Source of the DNA: Streptomyces spinoverrucosus
GTDB lineage: Bacteria; Actinomycetota; Actinomycetes; Streptomycetales; Streptomycetaceae
NCBI RefSeq assembly: GCF_006539505.1
Contig: NZ_BJND01000008.1
Location: 124,001-188,000, forward strand
DNA length: 64,000 nucleotides
Direction: 5' to 3'
This document shows positions 1 through 8,455 of this stretch, one piece after another. A program made the translations under genes and the position numbers. Position 1 is the first letter of the stretch, and the number at the start of each line of letters is the position of its first letter. Under the pieces are notes generated by a model. That model worked only from the letters and a program-made list of their open reading frames with translations, made no database searches and was not told the DNA's origin.

Positions 1-629
1 GCGGAGACCCGTTCGGCACGGAACTGTTCGGGCGCCATATAGCGAGCCGTGCCGACGCTGACGCCCGTGCTGGTCAGACGGGTCTGGTCGGGATCGTCGA
101 CGACCGAACCCATGCCGAAGTCGAGGACCTTTATGGTGCCGTCGCGGGTCAGCATCGCATTGGCCGGCTTCAGATCGCGGTGGACGACCCCGGCGGTGTG
201 TGCGGCGGCGAGACCGGCGGCGAGCTGCGCCCCGATGGCGGCGACCCAGGAGACCGGCAGCTGAGGCTCCTCGTCGATGAGGTCAGCGAGCGGATGGCCG
301 TCCAGCAACTCCATGGCCAGGTAGGGCAGGCCGCTGCCGCCCGGCGCAGTGTCCACGCCACCGGCGATCAGCAGGGTGAGGTTCGGGTGGCCCTGGGAGA
401 GCATGCGCATGATCCGCACTTCGCGGCGGAAGCGGTCGATCTCCTTGCCGGACCCCGAGGCGTCGACGGCGACTCCGGTCCGGCTGCGCAACACGGTCTT
501 GACGGCGACTTCCCGGTGCGGGGAGTTCGGGGTCGCCTGAAGGTCTTCGGCCCGGTGCACCTCGCCCATGTTCCCGCGGCCCAGGATCCCCACGATCCGG
601 AACCGTCCGTCGACCGTCTCCAGGCGCAC
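1..629 (-). CDS. Serine/threonine protein kinase, Hanks type (3' part beyond window)
   Basis: A partial eukaryotic-type kinase; 209 residues are visible before the window edge. It would transfer phosphate from ATP to Ser/Thr residues of a partner protein. The glycine loop GRGNMGEV lies at residues 17-24, the ATP-binding Lys at 44, the catalytic HRDLKPAN at 150-157, DFG at 170-172 and the APE segment near 200, so the kinase core looks active. The GTG start at 627-629 is preceded by a GGGGAGGG ribosome site. It is divergent from the helicase-nuclease gene beginning at 863, with 233 bp between the starts. The C-terminus (membrane, PASTA or other sensor domain) is not visible, so it could be an ordinary Streptomyces PknB-like kinase or the kinase arm of a defence system. 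Confidence 0.9.
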   Translation of the reverse strand, partial: MRLETVDGRFRIVGILGRGNMGEVHRAEDLQATPNSPHREVAVKTVLRSRTGVAVDASGSGKEIDRFRREVRIMRMLSQGHPNLTLLIAGGVDTAPGGSGLPYLAMELLDGHPLADLIDEEPQLPVSWVAAIGAQLAAGLAAAHTAGVVHRDLKPANAMLTRDGTIKVLDFGMGSVVDDPDQTRLTSTGVSVGTARYMAPEQFRAERVS

Positions 630-719
630 TTGCCCTCCCCGTTTCACCCGTCGCACACAAGGTGGGTACATTCCGTAGGGAGCGTATACCTTCACCTGTT
701 GCGAGCATCACACGGTTCT

Positions 720-734
720 GTTGACGTTGTCAAC
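720..734. promoter_or_regulatory. Palindrome in the kinase/helicase divergent promoter region
   Basis: GTTGAC-GTT-GTCAAC, perfect 6-bp arms with a 3-bp centre. It lies in the 233-bp gap between the divergent kinase (start 629) and helicase (start 863) and could be an operator acting on both. No regulator gene is assigned; a chance palindrome of this size is possible. Confidence 0.3.
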
Positions 735-862
735 GCGTTGCCCTTGGCGCCTTGGCCGGAAAGCCTCGCTCCTTTGTTCCCCGCGCTTACAGTCATCCTT
801 TTCGGCGCAGGTCTCGAGGGAGGCCGGGGCCGGCCAGGGCTGAGGCGCGACAGGGGGCGGGG

Positions 863-3800
863 TTGAACAAGCCTGCAGGATTGCCGTATCCGGTCAAGGA
901 ACTGCTGACGGCCGCGCGATTGGAAGTCGCCGCGGAACTGCGCAGCGACGGCAAGGACGGCAGCAAGGCCTCGCTCTCGGCGGGGCGCCGGGTGTCCAGT
1001 GCCGACGGCAGGCACGAGTACCTGTTCGACTGCAAGAGGTGGCTGGACGAACTCGATGGCAAGGCGGCGCTTGTGCGCACGTCGAGATCGACGGGCGTGT
1101 GGACACCGGCAGAGGTGTCGCGCATGCCCGAGGGCAAGGTGCGCGTCGTGACCGAGGCGGACCTCGGAGCAACCCCCTCCCATGTGCAGATCCGGGAAGA
1201 CGACGCGGCTCCCTGGCGCGTTCTCGTAGAACGGCTGGAGACGGTGGGCCAGCCGAATCACCCGGTCCGGGCGGAACGCGCGGCCTGGACCCTCGGACAG
1301 GGCGACCCGCGGCCGGGGAAACGTGCAGGAGCCACCGCCCAATGGGTCGCGAACTGGGCGTCTCTCAAGCTCAACCCCCGTCAGCGCCAGGCGGTGGAAC
1401 AAGCCCTCGACGGAGACGTGCTGTTCCTATGGGGCCCACCGGGGACAGGGAAGACCGATGTTGTCGGGCACATCGTCGAAGGGTGCTACCGCCAGGGGCA
1501 CTCGGTGCTCTTCCTGGCTCCCACCAACGTCGCCGTGGACCAGGCTCTGGAACGCATATGCGAGCTGCTCTCGAAAGAGGAGGGGTTCGACAACGGGCTC
1601 GTGCAGCGCGCGGGGGCCATCACCGGCGTCTCGCTGCGGGACACGTACGGAGACCAGGTCGACGCCGAACGGATCGCGGCGCGACTGAGCGCCCACCTCG
1701 ATGAGTCCCTCACACAGCTCGCCGCGGCCTTGCGGCAGACCCGAGCGGGCATAGCCGTCCACGACAGGGTGGATGGCCTTCGTACGGACCTCGCCGCTGC
1801 TCGGCGTGCTCAGACCGATGCGGGCATCAGCCGGACGGGCCACGCTCAAGCCCAGAACACCGCTCGATCCGTGATCGCCGCCCAAGAGGAAGTGATCAGG
1901 AAGACAGGAGCCCCGACCGGCATCTTCGCCGGCCGTAAACAGGCCCAGCTCGACAAGGCGCACGCCGCTCTCCGCCAGGCCCGCATCGACGTCCAGCAGG
2001 CGTCGACGGGGCTGGCGGCAGCGGAACGTGACCTGCGCCGGGCCGCGGCCGAGGTCGACAGGCTGGACAAAGCGCTCACAGCCGAACAGCCGAAGCTCTC
2101 CGGGCTGCCCGCCCGCTCGACCCTGCTGTCCCAGGCCGAGCACATCCAGCAGCAGATCGGCGAACTGGAGGAACAGCGCCGGAAGATCAAGGAGACCGTG
2201 CGCTCGAAATGCCGGGTCCTCGGTGCGACGGTGACCATGGCCGTGCAGGTGCGCAAACTCCTCGACCGAGTGGACGTGGTCGTCGTCGACGAGGCCGGGA
2301 TGGTCAATCTGCCGTCCGCCTGGTACGCCGCCGGACTGGCAGGGAAGCGGATCGTGTTCGCAGGGGACTTCCGCCAGTTGCCGGCGGTGACGAAGGGGGA
2401 CAGCGACCGCAAGGCAACGGAGGCCGAGCAGGAGCACGCTCGTCAATGGACGGCACGGGACGTGTTCTCCAGTGCCGGCCTGGTGAGCGCGGGCGGATCG
2501 GTGATGCCGGATGCCCGGCTCGTCGCACTCGACACCCAGTACCGCATGCGGAGCGCGATCTGCGACCTCGTCAACACCGTCGCGTACCCGGATGCACCAC
2601 TGAAGACCGGCCGCGACGACGATTCGCGGATTCCGTTCAACGGACTGGTCGACGCGCCACTGATCCTCGTCGACACCTCGCACCGGCGCATCCGTGGTCG
2701 CGATCACCAGACCAACACCGTTCATGAGGCCGCCGTCCACGAACTCGTCCGCGGACTTCAGTACGAGGGCGTGCTGCCCGGCCGCAAGTGGGACGACGTG
2801 CCGGTCGGGGAGAGGGCAACTGACCGCCTGGCCGTGATCGCCCCGTACAGAAAGCAGGTCCAGGCGCTCAAGAGCAGCCTCGGCTACCGTTTCGGGGAAC
2901 AATTCGAGGGCCTGGTCGACACTGTGCACCGCTTCCAGGGCAGCCAGCGCCCCATCGTCATCGTCGACACGACGGCCGGGGCCGGCACCCATCCCGGCTA
3001 CTTCTTCCAGGGCACCGGACTGTCCTCGAACACCTGCCGGTTGCTCAACGTCGCGCTCAGCCGGGCCCAGGACCACCTCATCGTCATCGCGGACGTCGAG
3101 CATCTACGGCAGCACCTGTCCGCGACCAGCGAAGCACGACGAATGCTCGACCATCTCGAAGCGCACGCCCAGCGCATCTCAGTAGACCAGCTCATCCCCG
3201 TCCGTGAGGCCGCACAACTCGCCTCCCTCTCCGAGGAAGAACTCGCCCGGCCGGCCTTCTTTCCGGCCGACGAGGTGCCTCGCGCCGTGAGCTGGGACAT
3301 TAACCGGGCCGCGCGCAGCATCGAGGTCTACTGTCCCTTCCTCGATCCACGCCCCGTGCGCACGTGGGCTACGCAACTGGCCAAGCGAGTGGCGGACGGC
3401 GTCAGCGTGACCGTCCGCACCAGGCCGCCAGAGGAGCAGTCCTCGGACGCAGCTGTGCAGCGTGTCCGCGGACTCGTCCAGGAACTGCGGGCGGCCGGAT
3501 GCCAGGTGGAGTTCCGTGAACGCATGCACGAGAAGGTGCTCATAGTCGATGCCGCCGTGCTGTGGCACGGTTCGCTCAACTTGCTGGCGAACTCGGGCCC
3601 GACGGATCTGATGATGCGCCTCACGGACCCCGCCGCATGCAAACGCGTAGGGCGCGTGATCGAGCGGGCACGCAAGGAGCGCGCCGCGTGGAATCCAAGG
3701 ACCTCTCGTCCGTCGGACGGCCCGACCGCGACGCGGGGTGGAAGTCGGCTCTACCTGAATGTTCCCTATGCCGAGAAGGACGAGGCGAAGCGGTTGCTCG

Positions 3801-3913
3801 GAGCGCGGTGGGACAGCGCGCGCCGCCAGTGGTATGTGGACGCGGACCGCGTCAGCCGCGAGCAGGCGTCGAGATGGTTGCCTAACCGCCTTGACGGAGA
3901 CGGCGATTCCTGA
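863..3913 (+). CDS. SF1 (Upf1/COG1112-like) helicase-PLD nuclease fusion, Mokosh type II-like
   Basis: A 1016-residue ATPase-nuclease. Walker A GPPGTGKT is at residues 191-198, followed by a long charged helical segment (about 270-440, coiled-coil-like). Walker B DEAG is at 476-479, and helicase motifs VHRFQGSQ and NVALSRAQDHL follow. A phospholipase-D-type nuclease domain carries HEKVLIVD (His889, Lys891, Asp896) and then GSLN. The last about 55 residues (LNVPYAEKDEAK, LGARWD, WYV) look like DUF5710. TTG at 863 is chosen because GGGGCGGGG precedes it; the frame is open upstream to 752 without a ribosome site. Helicase plus PLD in one chain is the MkoC layout of the Mokosh anti-phage system as I recall it. 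A divergent kinase and a downstream Beta-family gene support a defence role. The defence role is inference; the domains are clear. Confidence 0.85.
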   Translation: MNKPAGLPYPVKELLTAARLEVAAELRSDGKDGSKASLSAGRRVSSADGRHEYLFDCKRWLDELDGKAALVRTSRSTGVWTPAEVSRMPEGKVRVVTEADLGATPSHVQIREDDAAPWRVLVERLETVGQPNHPVRAERAAWTLGQGDPRPGKRAGATAQWVANWASLKLNPRQRQAVEQALDGDVLFLWGPPGTGKTDVVGHIVEGCYRQGHSVLFLAPTNVAVDQALERICELLSKEEGFDNGLVQRAGAITGVSLRDTYGDQVDAERIAARLSAHLDESLTQLAAALRQTRAGIAVHDRVDGLRTDLAAARRAQTDAGISRTGHAQAQNTARSVIAAQEEVIRKTGAPTGIFAGRKQAQLDKAHAALRQARIDVQQASTGLAAAERDLRRAAAEVDRLDKALTAEQPKLSGLPARSTLLSQAEHIQQQIGELEEQRRKIKETVRSKCRVLGATVTMAVQVRKLLDRVDVVVVDEAGMVNLPSAWYAAGLAGKRIVFAGDFRQLPAVTKGDSDRKATEAEQEHARQWTARDVFSSAGLVSAGGSVMPDARLVALDTQYRMRSAICDLVNTVAYPDAPLKTGRDDDSRIPFNGLVDAPLILVDTSHRRIRGRDHQTNTVHEAAVHELVRGLQYEGVLPGRKWDDVPVGERATDRLAVIAPYRKQVQALKSSLGYRFGEQFEGLVDTVHRFQGSQRPIVIVDTTAGAGTHPGYFFQGTGLSSNTCRLLNVALSRAQDHLIVIADVEHLRQHLSATSEARRMLDHLEAHAQRISVDQLIPVREAAQLASLSEEELARPAFFPADEVPRAVSWDINRAARSIEVYCPFLDPRPVRTWATQLAKRVADGVSVTVRTRPPEEQSSDAAVQRVRGLVQELRAAGCQVEFRERMHEKVLIVDAAVLWHGSLNLLANSGPTDLMMRLTDPAACKRVGRVIERARKERAAWNPRTSRPSDGPTATRGGSRLYLNVPYAEKDEAKRLLGARWDSARRQWYVDADRVSREQASRWLPNRLDGDGDS

Positions 3914-4067
3914 GGGCACGCCCCTTCTGCCGAGCCGGGCGAGATGTACGTCATGCAGGTGTGCAGGCAGGTGTTGGCCGATTGGCGCCCTTTTCGGGCC
4001 TCGCCGATGGTTTCACCCTGAAGGAACGTGAAGGAAGCCGCGCACGGGCAGCGCTGAGGGGGACGCC

Positions 4068-5108
4068 ATGTCCGTACCGCTCTACGCTCCCGTGCTGCCG
4101 ACTCGGCCGCATGCTGTGTCCGCCTACCGCGCGTTGACGCCGGACATACAGCGCCGGATCGCTCCGTTGTGGACGTTGCCACCTCGTCCCGGTTTCCTGC
4201 CGACCCCGCTGGCCCAACGGATCCGGAAGGAGGCCGGTGACGTCACCAGTGCCCATCGTCATGGGTCCGGCTGGCTGGACGCGCCGTTCGCCGACGACAT
4301 CGAAGCCGACGCCCTGTCCGACGCTCTCTCTCCTGATTGGTGGGATCACCGCAATCTGTGGCCCGTCACCGGACCGGGGCGCCCGGGCGCACAACAATCG
4401 CTGGCCCTCGCCGTGGCACGACGACGCGAAGACGGACTTGGATTGCGGGTCAGGGTTCCTGGCGCGTGGAACGACAGCACGACTTCGGAAGTCCTTGACC
4501 TGCTGCATCGACTTCCGCCGAGGTACCCCGTCGACCTGCTCCTCGACCTCGGCACTGTCCTGCCCGACCGCCCCGATGCGGCAAAGGAGGGCTTGCTCGC
4601 CCTGGATACCCTCGTCCCGCTCACCTCCTGGCGCATGATGACCTTTATGGCCGGTGGCTTCCCAGATCCGCCGTCCGACTTCCGTGAAGGCGTCCCGTAC
4701 GAGGCGCCCCGCTCGGACTGGGAGACCTGGGAAATGATCCAGCACAGCGAACGTATGTACCTTCCCCGACTTATTTACGGCGACTACGGCATTCATCCCG
4801 CCACATATGTGGCACAGGTTCCGCCCGCGCGCAACGGGGGTCCGCCGTGGGGTGTCCTTCGGTACACGACCGCCCGCTCCTACCACCTGTCCAAAGTGCC
4901 GCACGGTACCAAGTACGACGACACCAACCGGGACGCCGCCGGATCTCTCACCCGCCTCGCGGACTTCCGGGGCCCCGGGGCGGGCGCAGGGGAGAGGTGG
5001 CTGCGAGACCGGACCCAGGGCAGAACCAGCACAGGCAACCACACCGTCTGGAATCGGGTGGGGAACGTCCAGCACCTGACCTTTGTGGCTCGAAGTCTCG
5101 CAGGGTGA
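4068..5108 (+). CDS. Beta-family protein (P4 Beta / sce7725-like)
   Basis: 346 residues. The N-terminus has the family opening: YAPVLPTRPHAVSAYRALTP, then a stretch about summing up at APLWTLPPRPG, as in Pfam Beta_protein. The rest follows the family's TIM-barrel-like pattern (VDLLLDLGTV, conserved W and Y residues) to a C-terminal GNHTVWNRVGNVQHLTF block. The founding member is Beta of satellite phage P4, encoded with gop and cII; that trio has been reported as anti-phage. ATG at 4068 follows GAGGGGGA at good spacing. It lies 154 bp after the helicase-PLD gene on the same strand, so it may belong to the same island. The biochemical activity of the family is unknown to me. The family assignment rests on motif memory, not on a search. 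Confidence 0.65.
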   Translation: MSVPLYAPVLPTRPHAVSAYRALTPDIQRRIAPLWTLPPRPGFLPTPLAQRIRKEAGDVTSAHRHGSGWLDAPFADDIEADALSDALSPDWWDHRNLWPVTGPGRPGAQQSLALAVARRREDGLGLRVRVPGAWNDSTTSEVLDLLHRLPPRYPVDLLLDLGTVLPDRPDAAKEGLLALDTLVPLTSWRMMTFMAGGFPDPPSDFREGVPYEAPRSDWETWEMIQHSERMYLPRLIYGDYGIHPATYVAQVPPARNGGPPWGVLRYTTARSYHLSKVPHGTKYDDTNRDAAGSLTRLADFRGPGAGAGERWLRDRTQGRTSTGNHTVWNRVGNVQHLTFVARSLAG

Positions 5109-5270
5109 TAGCGGATTGCTCCAAATGCGACGGCTGCCAATCGCGGCCAACTGGGAGCACTCCCAATGAGGCCGCGAGTCCCTGAGAAGTCCCAGACGCG
5201 CCGCCGCATCCACCCCGACCTGTGTTTGTACTGGTCCAAATGGGTGCGGCGCCGTTCATCCGGAGATGCG

Positions 5271-6800
5271 TCAGATGTCCCGGAAGATCTCGATCTGCGC
5301 CCCGATGGAGTTGAGCCGCTCCGCCAGATCCTCGTAGCCCCGATTGATGACGTACACGTTCCGCAGGACCGACGTCCCCTCCGCTGCCATCATCGCCAGC
5401 AGGACGACCACGGCGGGGCGCAGGGCGGGCGGGCACATCATCTCGGCGGCGCGCCAGCGGGTGGGGCCCTCGACCAGGACGCGGTGGGGGTCCAGGAGCT
5501 GGAGTCGGCCGCCGAGGCGGTTCAGGTCCGTGAGGTAGATCGCGCGGTTGTCGTACACCCAGTCGTGGATGAGCGTCTTGCCCTGCGCAACCGCCGCGAT
5601 CGCCGCGAAGAACGGGACGTTGTCGATGTTCAGACCGGGGAACGGCATCGGGTGGATCTTGTCGATCGGCGCCTCCAGCTTGGAGGGCCGGACGGTGAGG
5701 TCCACCAGCCGGGTACGGCCGTTGTCGGCGACGTACTCGGGCGTGCGGTCGTGGTCGAGGCCCATCTCCTCCAGGACCGCCAGCTCGATCTCCAGGAACT
5801 CGATCGGCACCCGACGCACCGTCAGCTCCGACTCCGTCACCACCGCGGCGGCGAGCAGGCTCATCGCCTCGACCGGGTCCTCGGAGGGGGAGTAGTCCAC
5901 GTCGACGTCGATGGTCGGCACGCCGTGCACGGTGAGCGTGGTGGTGCCGATGCCCTCGACCTTGACGCCGAGCGCCTCCAGGAAGAAGCAGAGGTCCTGG
6001 ACCATGTAGTTGGAGGAGGCGTTGCGGATCGTCGTCACGCCGTCGTGCCGCGCGGCGGCCAGCAGCGCGTTCTCGGTCACCGTGTCCCCGCGCTCGGTCA
6101 GCACGATCGGCCGGTCGGGCCGCACGGACCGGTCGACGACGGCGTGGTACTGACCCTCCGTCGCCGCGATGTCCAGCCCGAACCGGCGCAGCGCGATCAT
6201 GTGCGGCTCGATGGTCCGCGTCCCGAGGTCGCAGCCGCCGGCGTACGGCAGCTTGAAGTGGTCCATACGGTGCAGCAGCGGACCGAAGAACATGATGATG
6301 GAGCGGGTCCGTACGGCGGCGTCGGCGTCGATCGCCGCCATGTCGAGGTCGGCCGGCGGCACGATCTCCAGGTCGACGCCGTCGTTGATCCAGCGGGTAC
6401 GGACACCGATGGACCCGAGCACCTCCAGGAGGCGGTACACCTCCTCGATGCGGGCGACCCGACGCAGCACCGTACGCCCCTTGTTGAGCAGCGATGCGCA
6501 CAGCAGAGCCACGCACGCGTTCTTGCTCGTCTTCACATCGATGGCCCCGGACAGCCGACGACCGCCGACCACCCTGAGATGCATCGGGCCCGCGTAGCCC
6601 AGAGAGACGATCTCACTGTCGAGGGCTTCACCGATTCGGGCGATCATCTCAAGGCTGATGTTCTGGTTGCCGCGCTCGATGCGATTGACGGCGCTCTGGC
6701 TGGTTCCGAGCGCTTCGGCAAGCTGCGACTGCGTCCAGCCGCGGTGCTGCCGGGCGTCACGGATGAGCTTGCCGATGCGTACGAGGTAGTCGTCTGCCAT
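5271..6800 (-). CDS. murA: XRE DNA-binding domain fused to MurA-like enolpyruvyl transferase
   Basis: 509 residues, about 80 more than a usual MurA. Residues 1-68 form an XRE helix-turn-helix (RDARQHRGWTQSQLAEALGT, SQSAVNRIERGNQNIS). Residues 70-509 are an EPSP-synthase-fold UDP-GlcNAc 1-carboxyvinyltransferase. The catalytic Cys sits in GGCDLGTR (Cys190), the substrate Lys-Asn pair in KTSKNA, the general Asp in FPGLNID and the loop Arg in PPALRP, so it is probably active. The reaction would be PEP plus UDP-GlcNAc in the first committed step of peptidoglycan synthesis. It resembles the second MurA of Streptomyces (SCO5998, from memory). A palindrome lies 13 bp before the ATG, suggesting autoregulation through the XRE domain and a trigger-enzyme role. 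Confidence 0.88.
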   Translation of the reverse strand: MADDYLVRIGKLIRDARQHRGWTQSQLAEALGTSQSAVNRIERGNQNISLEMIARIGEALDSEIVSLGYAGPMHLRVVGGRRLSGAIDVKTSKNACVALLCASLLNKGRTVLRRVARIEEVYRLLEVLGSIGVRTRWINDGVDLEIVPPADLDMAAIDADAAVRTRSIIMFFGPLLHRMDHFKLPYAGGCDLGTRTIEPHMIALRRFGLDIAATEGQYHAVVDRSVRPDRPIVLTERGDTVTENALLAAARHDGVTTIRNASSNYMVQDLCFFLEALGVKVEGIGTTTLTVHGVPTIDVDVDYSPSEDPVEAMSLLAAAVVTESELTVRRVPIEFLEIELAVLEEMGLDHDRTPEYVADNGRTRLVDLTVRPSKLEAPIDKIHPMPFPGLNIDNVPFFAAIAAVAQGKTLIHDWVYDNRAIYLTDLNRLGGRLQLLDPHRVLVEGPTRWRAAEMMCPPALRPAVVVLLAMMAAEGTSVLRNVYVINRGYEDLAERLNSIGAQIEIFRDI

Positions 6801-6812
6801 GAGGCTGAGGTT

Positions 6813-6828
6813 ATCTCAGATATGAGAT
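6813..6828. promoter_or_regulatory. Candidate operator of the XRE-MurA gene
   Basis: ATCTCA-GATA-TGAGAT, perfect 6-bp arms, centred about 20 bp before the ATG at 6800. Its outer ATCTC-N6-GAGAT matches the palindrome in front of aconitase (12692-12709), and both are preceded by GTT. The XRE domain of the adjacent gene is the simplest candidate binder. Confidence 0.5.
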
Positions 6829-7035
6829 GGCGCTTCCTGGGGGGTCCATTCGGGTGATGGTCCGTCAACGGCGCCACGCAGAACGGGTCCAGTGCCACCC
6901 GAAAGATTCGGATAAATCCACCGATGTCGCACGACATCCGGTGCTGCTGCCCGTCGCCGGCCTTCCCGGCTCACCTTCGGTTACCCCGACTTGGCGTGCT
7001 GATAGGTGCACAGACGCGGCGTATTTGGTTTCAAG

Positions 7036-7053
7036 CGAGACCGTATCGAATGA
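7036..7053 (+). promoter_or_regulatory. Candidate MarR operator upstream of marR
   Basis: CGAGACCGTATCGAATGA matches CGAGACGGTATTGAGTGA at 8366-8383 in 15 of 18 positions. It ends 23 bp before the marR start, which fits autorepression. Only one half-site is clear here, unlike the full palindrome at 8363-8396. Confidence 0.5.
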
Positions 7054-7076
7054 ATGGATGGCGGTACTGTGGCTGC

Positions 7077-7562
7077 ATGACCGCCGACGTTCCCGACCGA
7101 ACCACCGCCTCGCGCGCGACCGACCGCCCCGGGGACGAATCACCCTTCGCTCTTGGCCTGCTGCTGCGCCGGGCGCACTGGCGTGCGGCCGCGGTGATGG
7201 GAGAGGTGCTCCGGCCGCTCGGTATCGAGTTGCGGCATTTCGCGGTACTGATCGTGCTGGTCAACCGCGGACCCACGGTCCAGCGGGACTTGGCGACGGC
7301 CACGGGGTCGGACAAGGCCGGAATCATGCGGGTCGTGGACGACCTGGAGCGCAAGGGGCTGGCCGTACGCAAGAACGTTCCGGGGGACCGGCGCGTGCGG
7401 GCGGTGGAGATCACGCCTCAGGGGCTGGAACTCTTCGACGCGGCCCATGTCGCGGCGGAGCCACTGGCCGCCCGTTTCGCTGCCGAACTGGGTCCCGGCG
7501 AGAGCGAGAAGCTGACGGAGCTGCTGACGAGGCTCGCCTATCCCGCGGCTGACGAGGCGTAA
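7077..7562 (+). CDS. MarR-family transcriptional regulator
   Basis: 161 residues with the MarR winged helix. Recognition region: VQRDLATATGSDKAGIMRVVDDLERKGL; wing: VPGDRRVRAVEITPQG. The frame is open upstream to 6924, but ATG at 7077 (MTADVPD) is preferred because upstream translation would run through the operator-like site at 7036-7053 and has no MarR homology. It is convergent with the azoreductase gene across a strong hairpin. The operator shared with the azoreductase/nitroreductase promoter suggests it represses itself and those genes until a quinone, nitro compound or oxidant releases it. The ligand is not visible from sequence. Confidence 0.85.
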   Translation: MTADVPDRTTASRATDRPGDESPFALGLLLRRAHWRAAAVMGEVLRPLGIELRHFAVLIVLVNRGPTVQRDLATATGSDKAGIMRVVDDLERKGLAVRKNVPGDRRVRAVEITPQGLELFDAAHVAAEPLAARFAAELGPGESEKLTELLTRLAYPAADEA

Positions 7563-7587
7563 GCGCCCCCGCCGTTCGCGACGAGGG

Positions 7588-7630
7588 GGACGCCGTATGA
7601 CGTCCTGGGCCGAGGCGTCACACGGCGTCC
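7588..7630. terminator. Bidirectional terminator between marR and azoreductase
   Basis: Arms 7588-7602 and 7616-7630 pair at 14 of 15 positions around a 13-nt loop, between convergent genes ending at 7562 and 7643. Confidence 0.75.
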
Positions 7631-7642
7631 ATGGCTCAGGGG

Positions 7643-8293
7643 TTACGCGGCGAGGCGCTCCGCGAGTTCCTTCGCCTTGGTGGCCGCGTCCTCGAAGGCA
7701 CGCTCGCGGGAAGCCTCATAAAGGGGCACAAGTGTGGACATGGCCGGGTTGCGGGGGGCCATGGTGAGCTCCGGGACGATGAAGTCGAGGTCCAGGCCGA
7801 GGGTGCGCTCGAGGACGGCCTCCAGGTAGTTCTGTACGAACTCGAAGCCCTCGCGCGGCGTGCCCGGCGCGTACGAGCCGCCCCGGCTGGCGACGACGAC
7901 GACCGGAGTGCCCTGGGCGGAGGGCGTCTCGCCCGCGGTGCGGCCCAGCAGGAGCACGCTGTCCAGCCATGCCTTGAGGGTCGATGGGATCGAGTAGTTG
8001 TGCATGGGCGCGCCGATCAGAACGGCGTCCGCCTGCTCCAGCTCCTCGATGAGCCGCACGCGCGCGGCGAACGCCGCGGCCTGCTCCGGGGTGCGCTCGG
8101 ACGGGGCGGCGTAACCGGCGGACCAGGCGTCGGCAGTGATGTGCGGGACGGGGTCGGCGGCGAGGTCACGGTAGATCACCGTGCCCTCCGGGTGCTGCTC
8201 CTCCCAGACCCTGCGGAAGGCGGCCGTGACCGAGCGGGACGAGGACGCCTCGCCGGGAAGTACGGACGAGTCGATGTGCAGCAGTGTGGCCAT
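7643..8293 (-). CDS. azoR: FMN-dependent NADH-azoreductase (AzoR/flavodoxin-like fold)
   Basis: 216 residues. The N-terminus MATLLHIDSSVLPGEASSSRSVT is the FMN-phosphate-binding loop of AzoR-type quinone/azo reductases. PMHNYSIPSTLKAWLD is the conserved flavin-contact motif, and SRGGSY completes the site. It reduces quinones and azo compounds with NADH in the cytosol, normally as protection against thiol-reactive quinones. ATG at 8293 is the family start; the frame continues upstream to 8593 but that part overlaps the divergent nitroreductase promoter. The pairing with a divergent nitroreductase and a nearby MarR gene fits a small electrophile-response regulon. Confidence 0.9.
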   Translation of the reverse strand: MATLLHIDSSVLPGEASSSRSVTAAFRRVWEEQHPEGTVIYRDLAADPVPHITADAWSAGYAAPSERTPEQAAAFAARVRLIEELEQADAVLIGAPMHNYSIPSTLKAWLDSVLLLGRTAGETPSAQGTPVVVVASRGGSYAPGTPREGFEFVQNYLEAVLERTLGLDLDFIVPELTMAPRNPAMSTLVPLYEASRERAFEDAATKAKELAERLAA

Positions 8294-8362
8294 GGACGTT
8301 CTCCAGGTGCAGAGCCCGAGGCGGGGAACCGGGGCTGGGGATTCATGCTCGACGATAGTTAA

Positions 8363-8396
8363 ACACGAGACGGTATTGAGTGATACTATCTCGTGT
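8363..8396. promoter_or_regulatory. Palindromic operator between azoR and nitroreductase genes
   Basis: Arms ACACGAGACGGTAT (8363-8376) and ATACTATCTCGTGT (8383-8396) match at 12 of 14 positions around a 6-bp centre. The site lies between divergent azoR (start 8293) and the nitroreductase gene (start 8456), and its left half recurs upstream of marR. It is well placed to control both genes together. Confidence 0.65.
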
Positions 8397-8455
8397 GTAC
8401 CAAACGGAATCGGATGCATCGAGCGGACGCGTCGAGCGGCTGGAAGCAGGCGATC

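Noticed and set aside
752-862. Upstream in-frame extension of the helicase from TTG 752
   Set aside because: No ribosome site, and it would run through the divergent promoter region; TTG 863 has GGGGCGGGG.
5152-5165. TGGGAGCACTCCCA, one mismatch from a CebR box
   Set aside because: It lies between the convergent ends of the Beta-family and murA-like genes, where no promoter is expected. More likely chance or part of a weak terminator.
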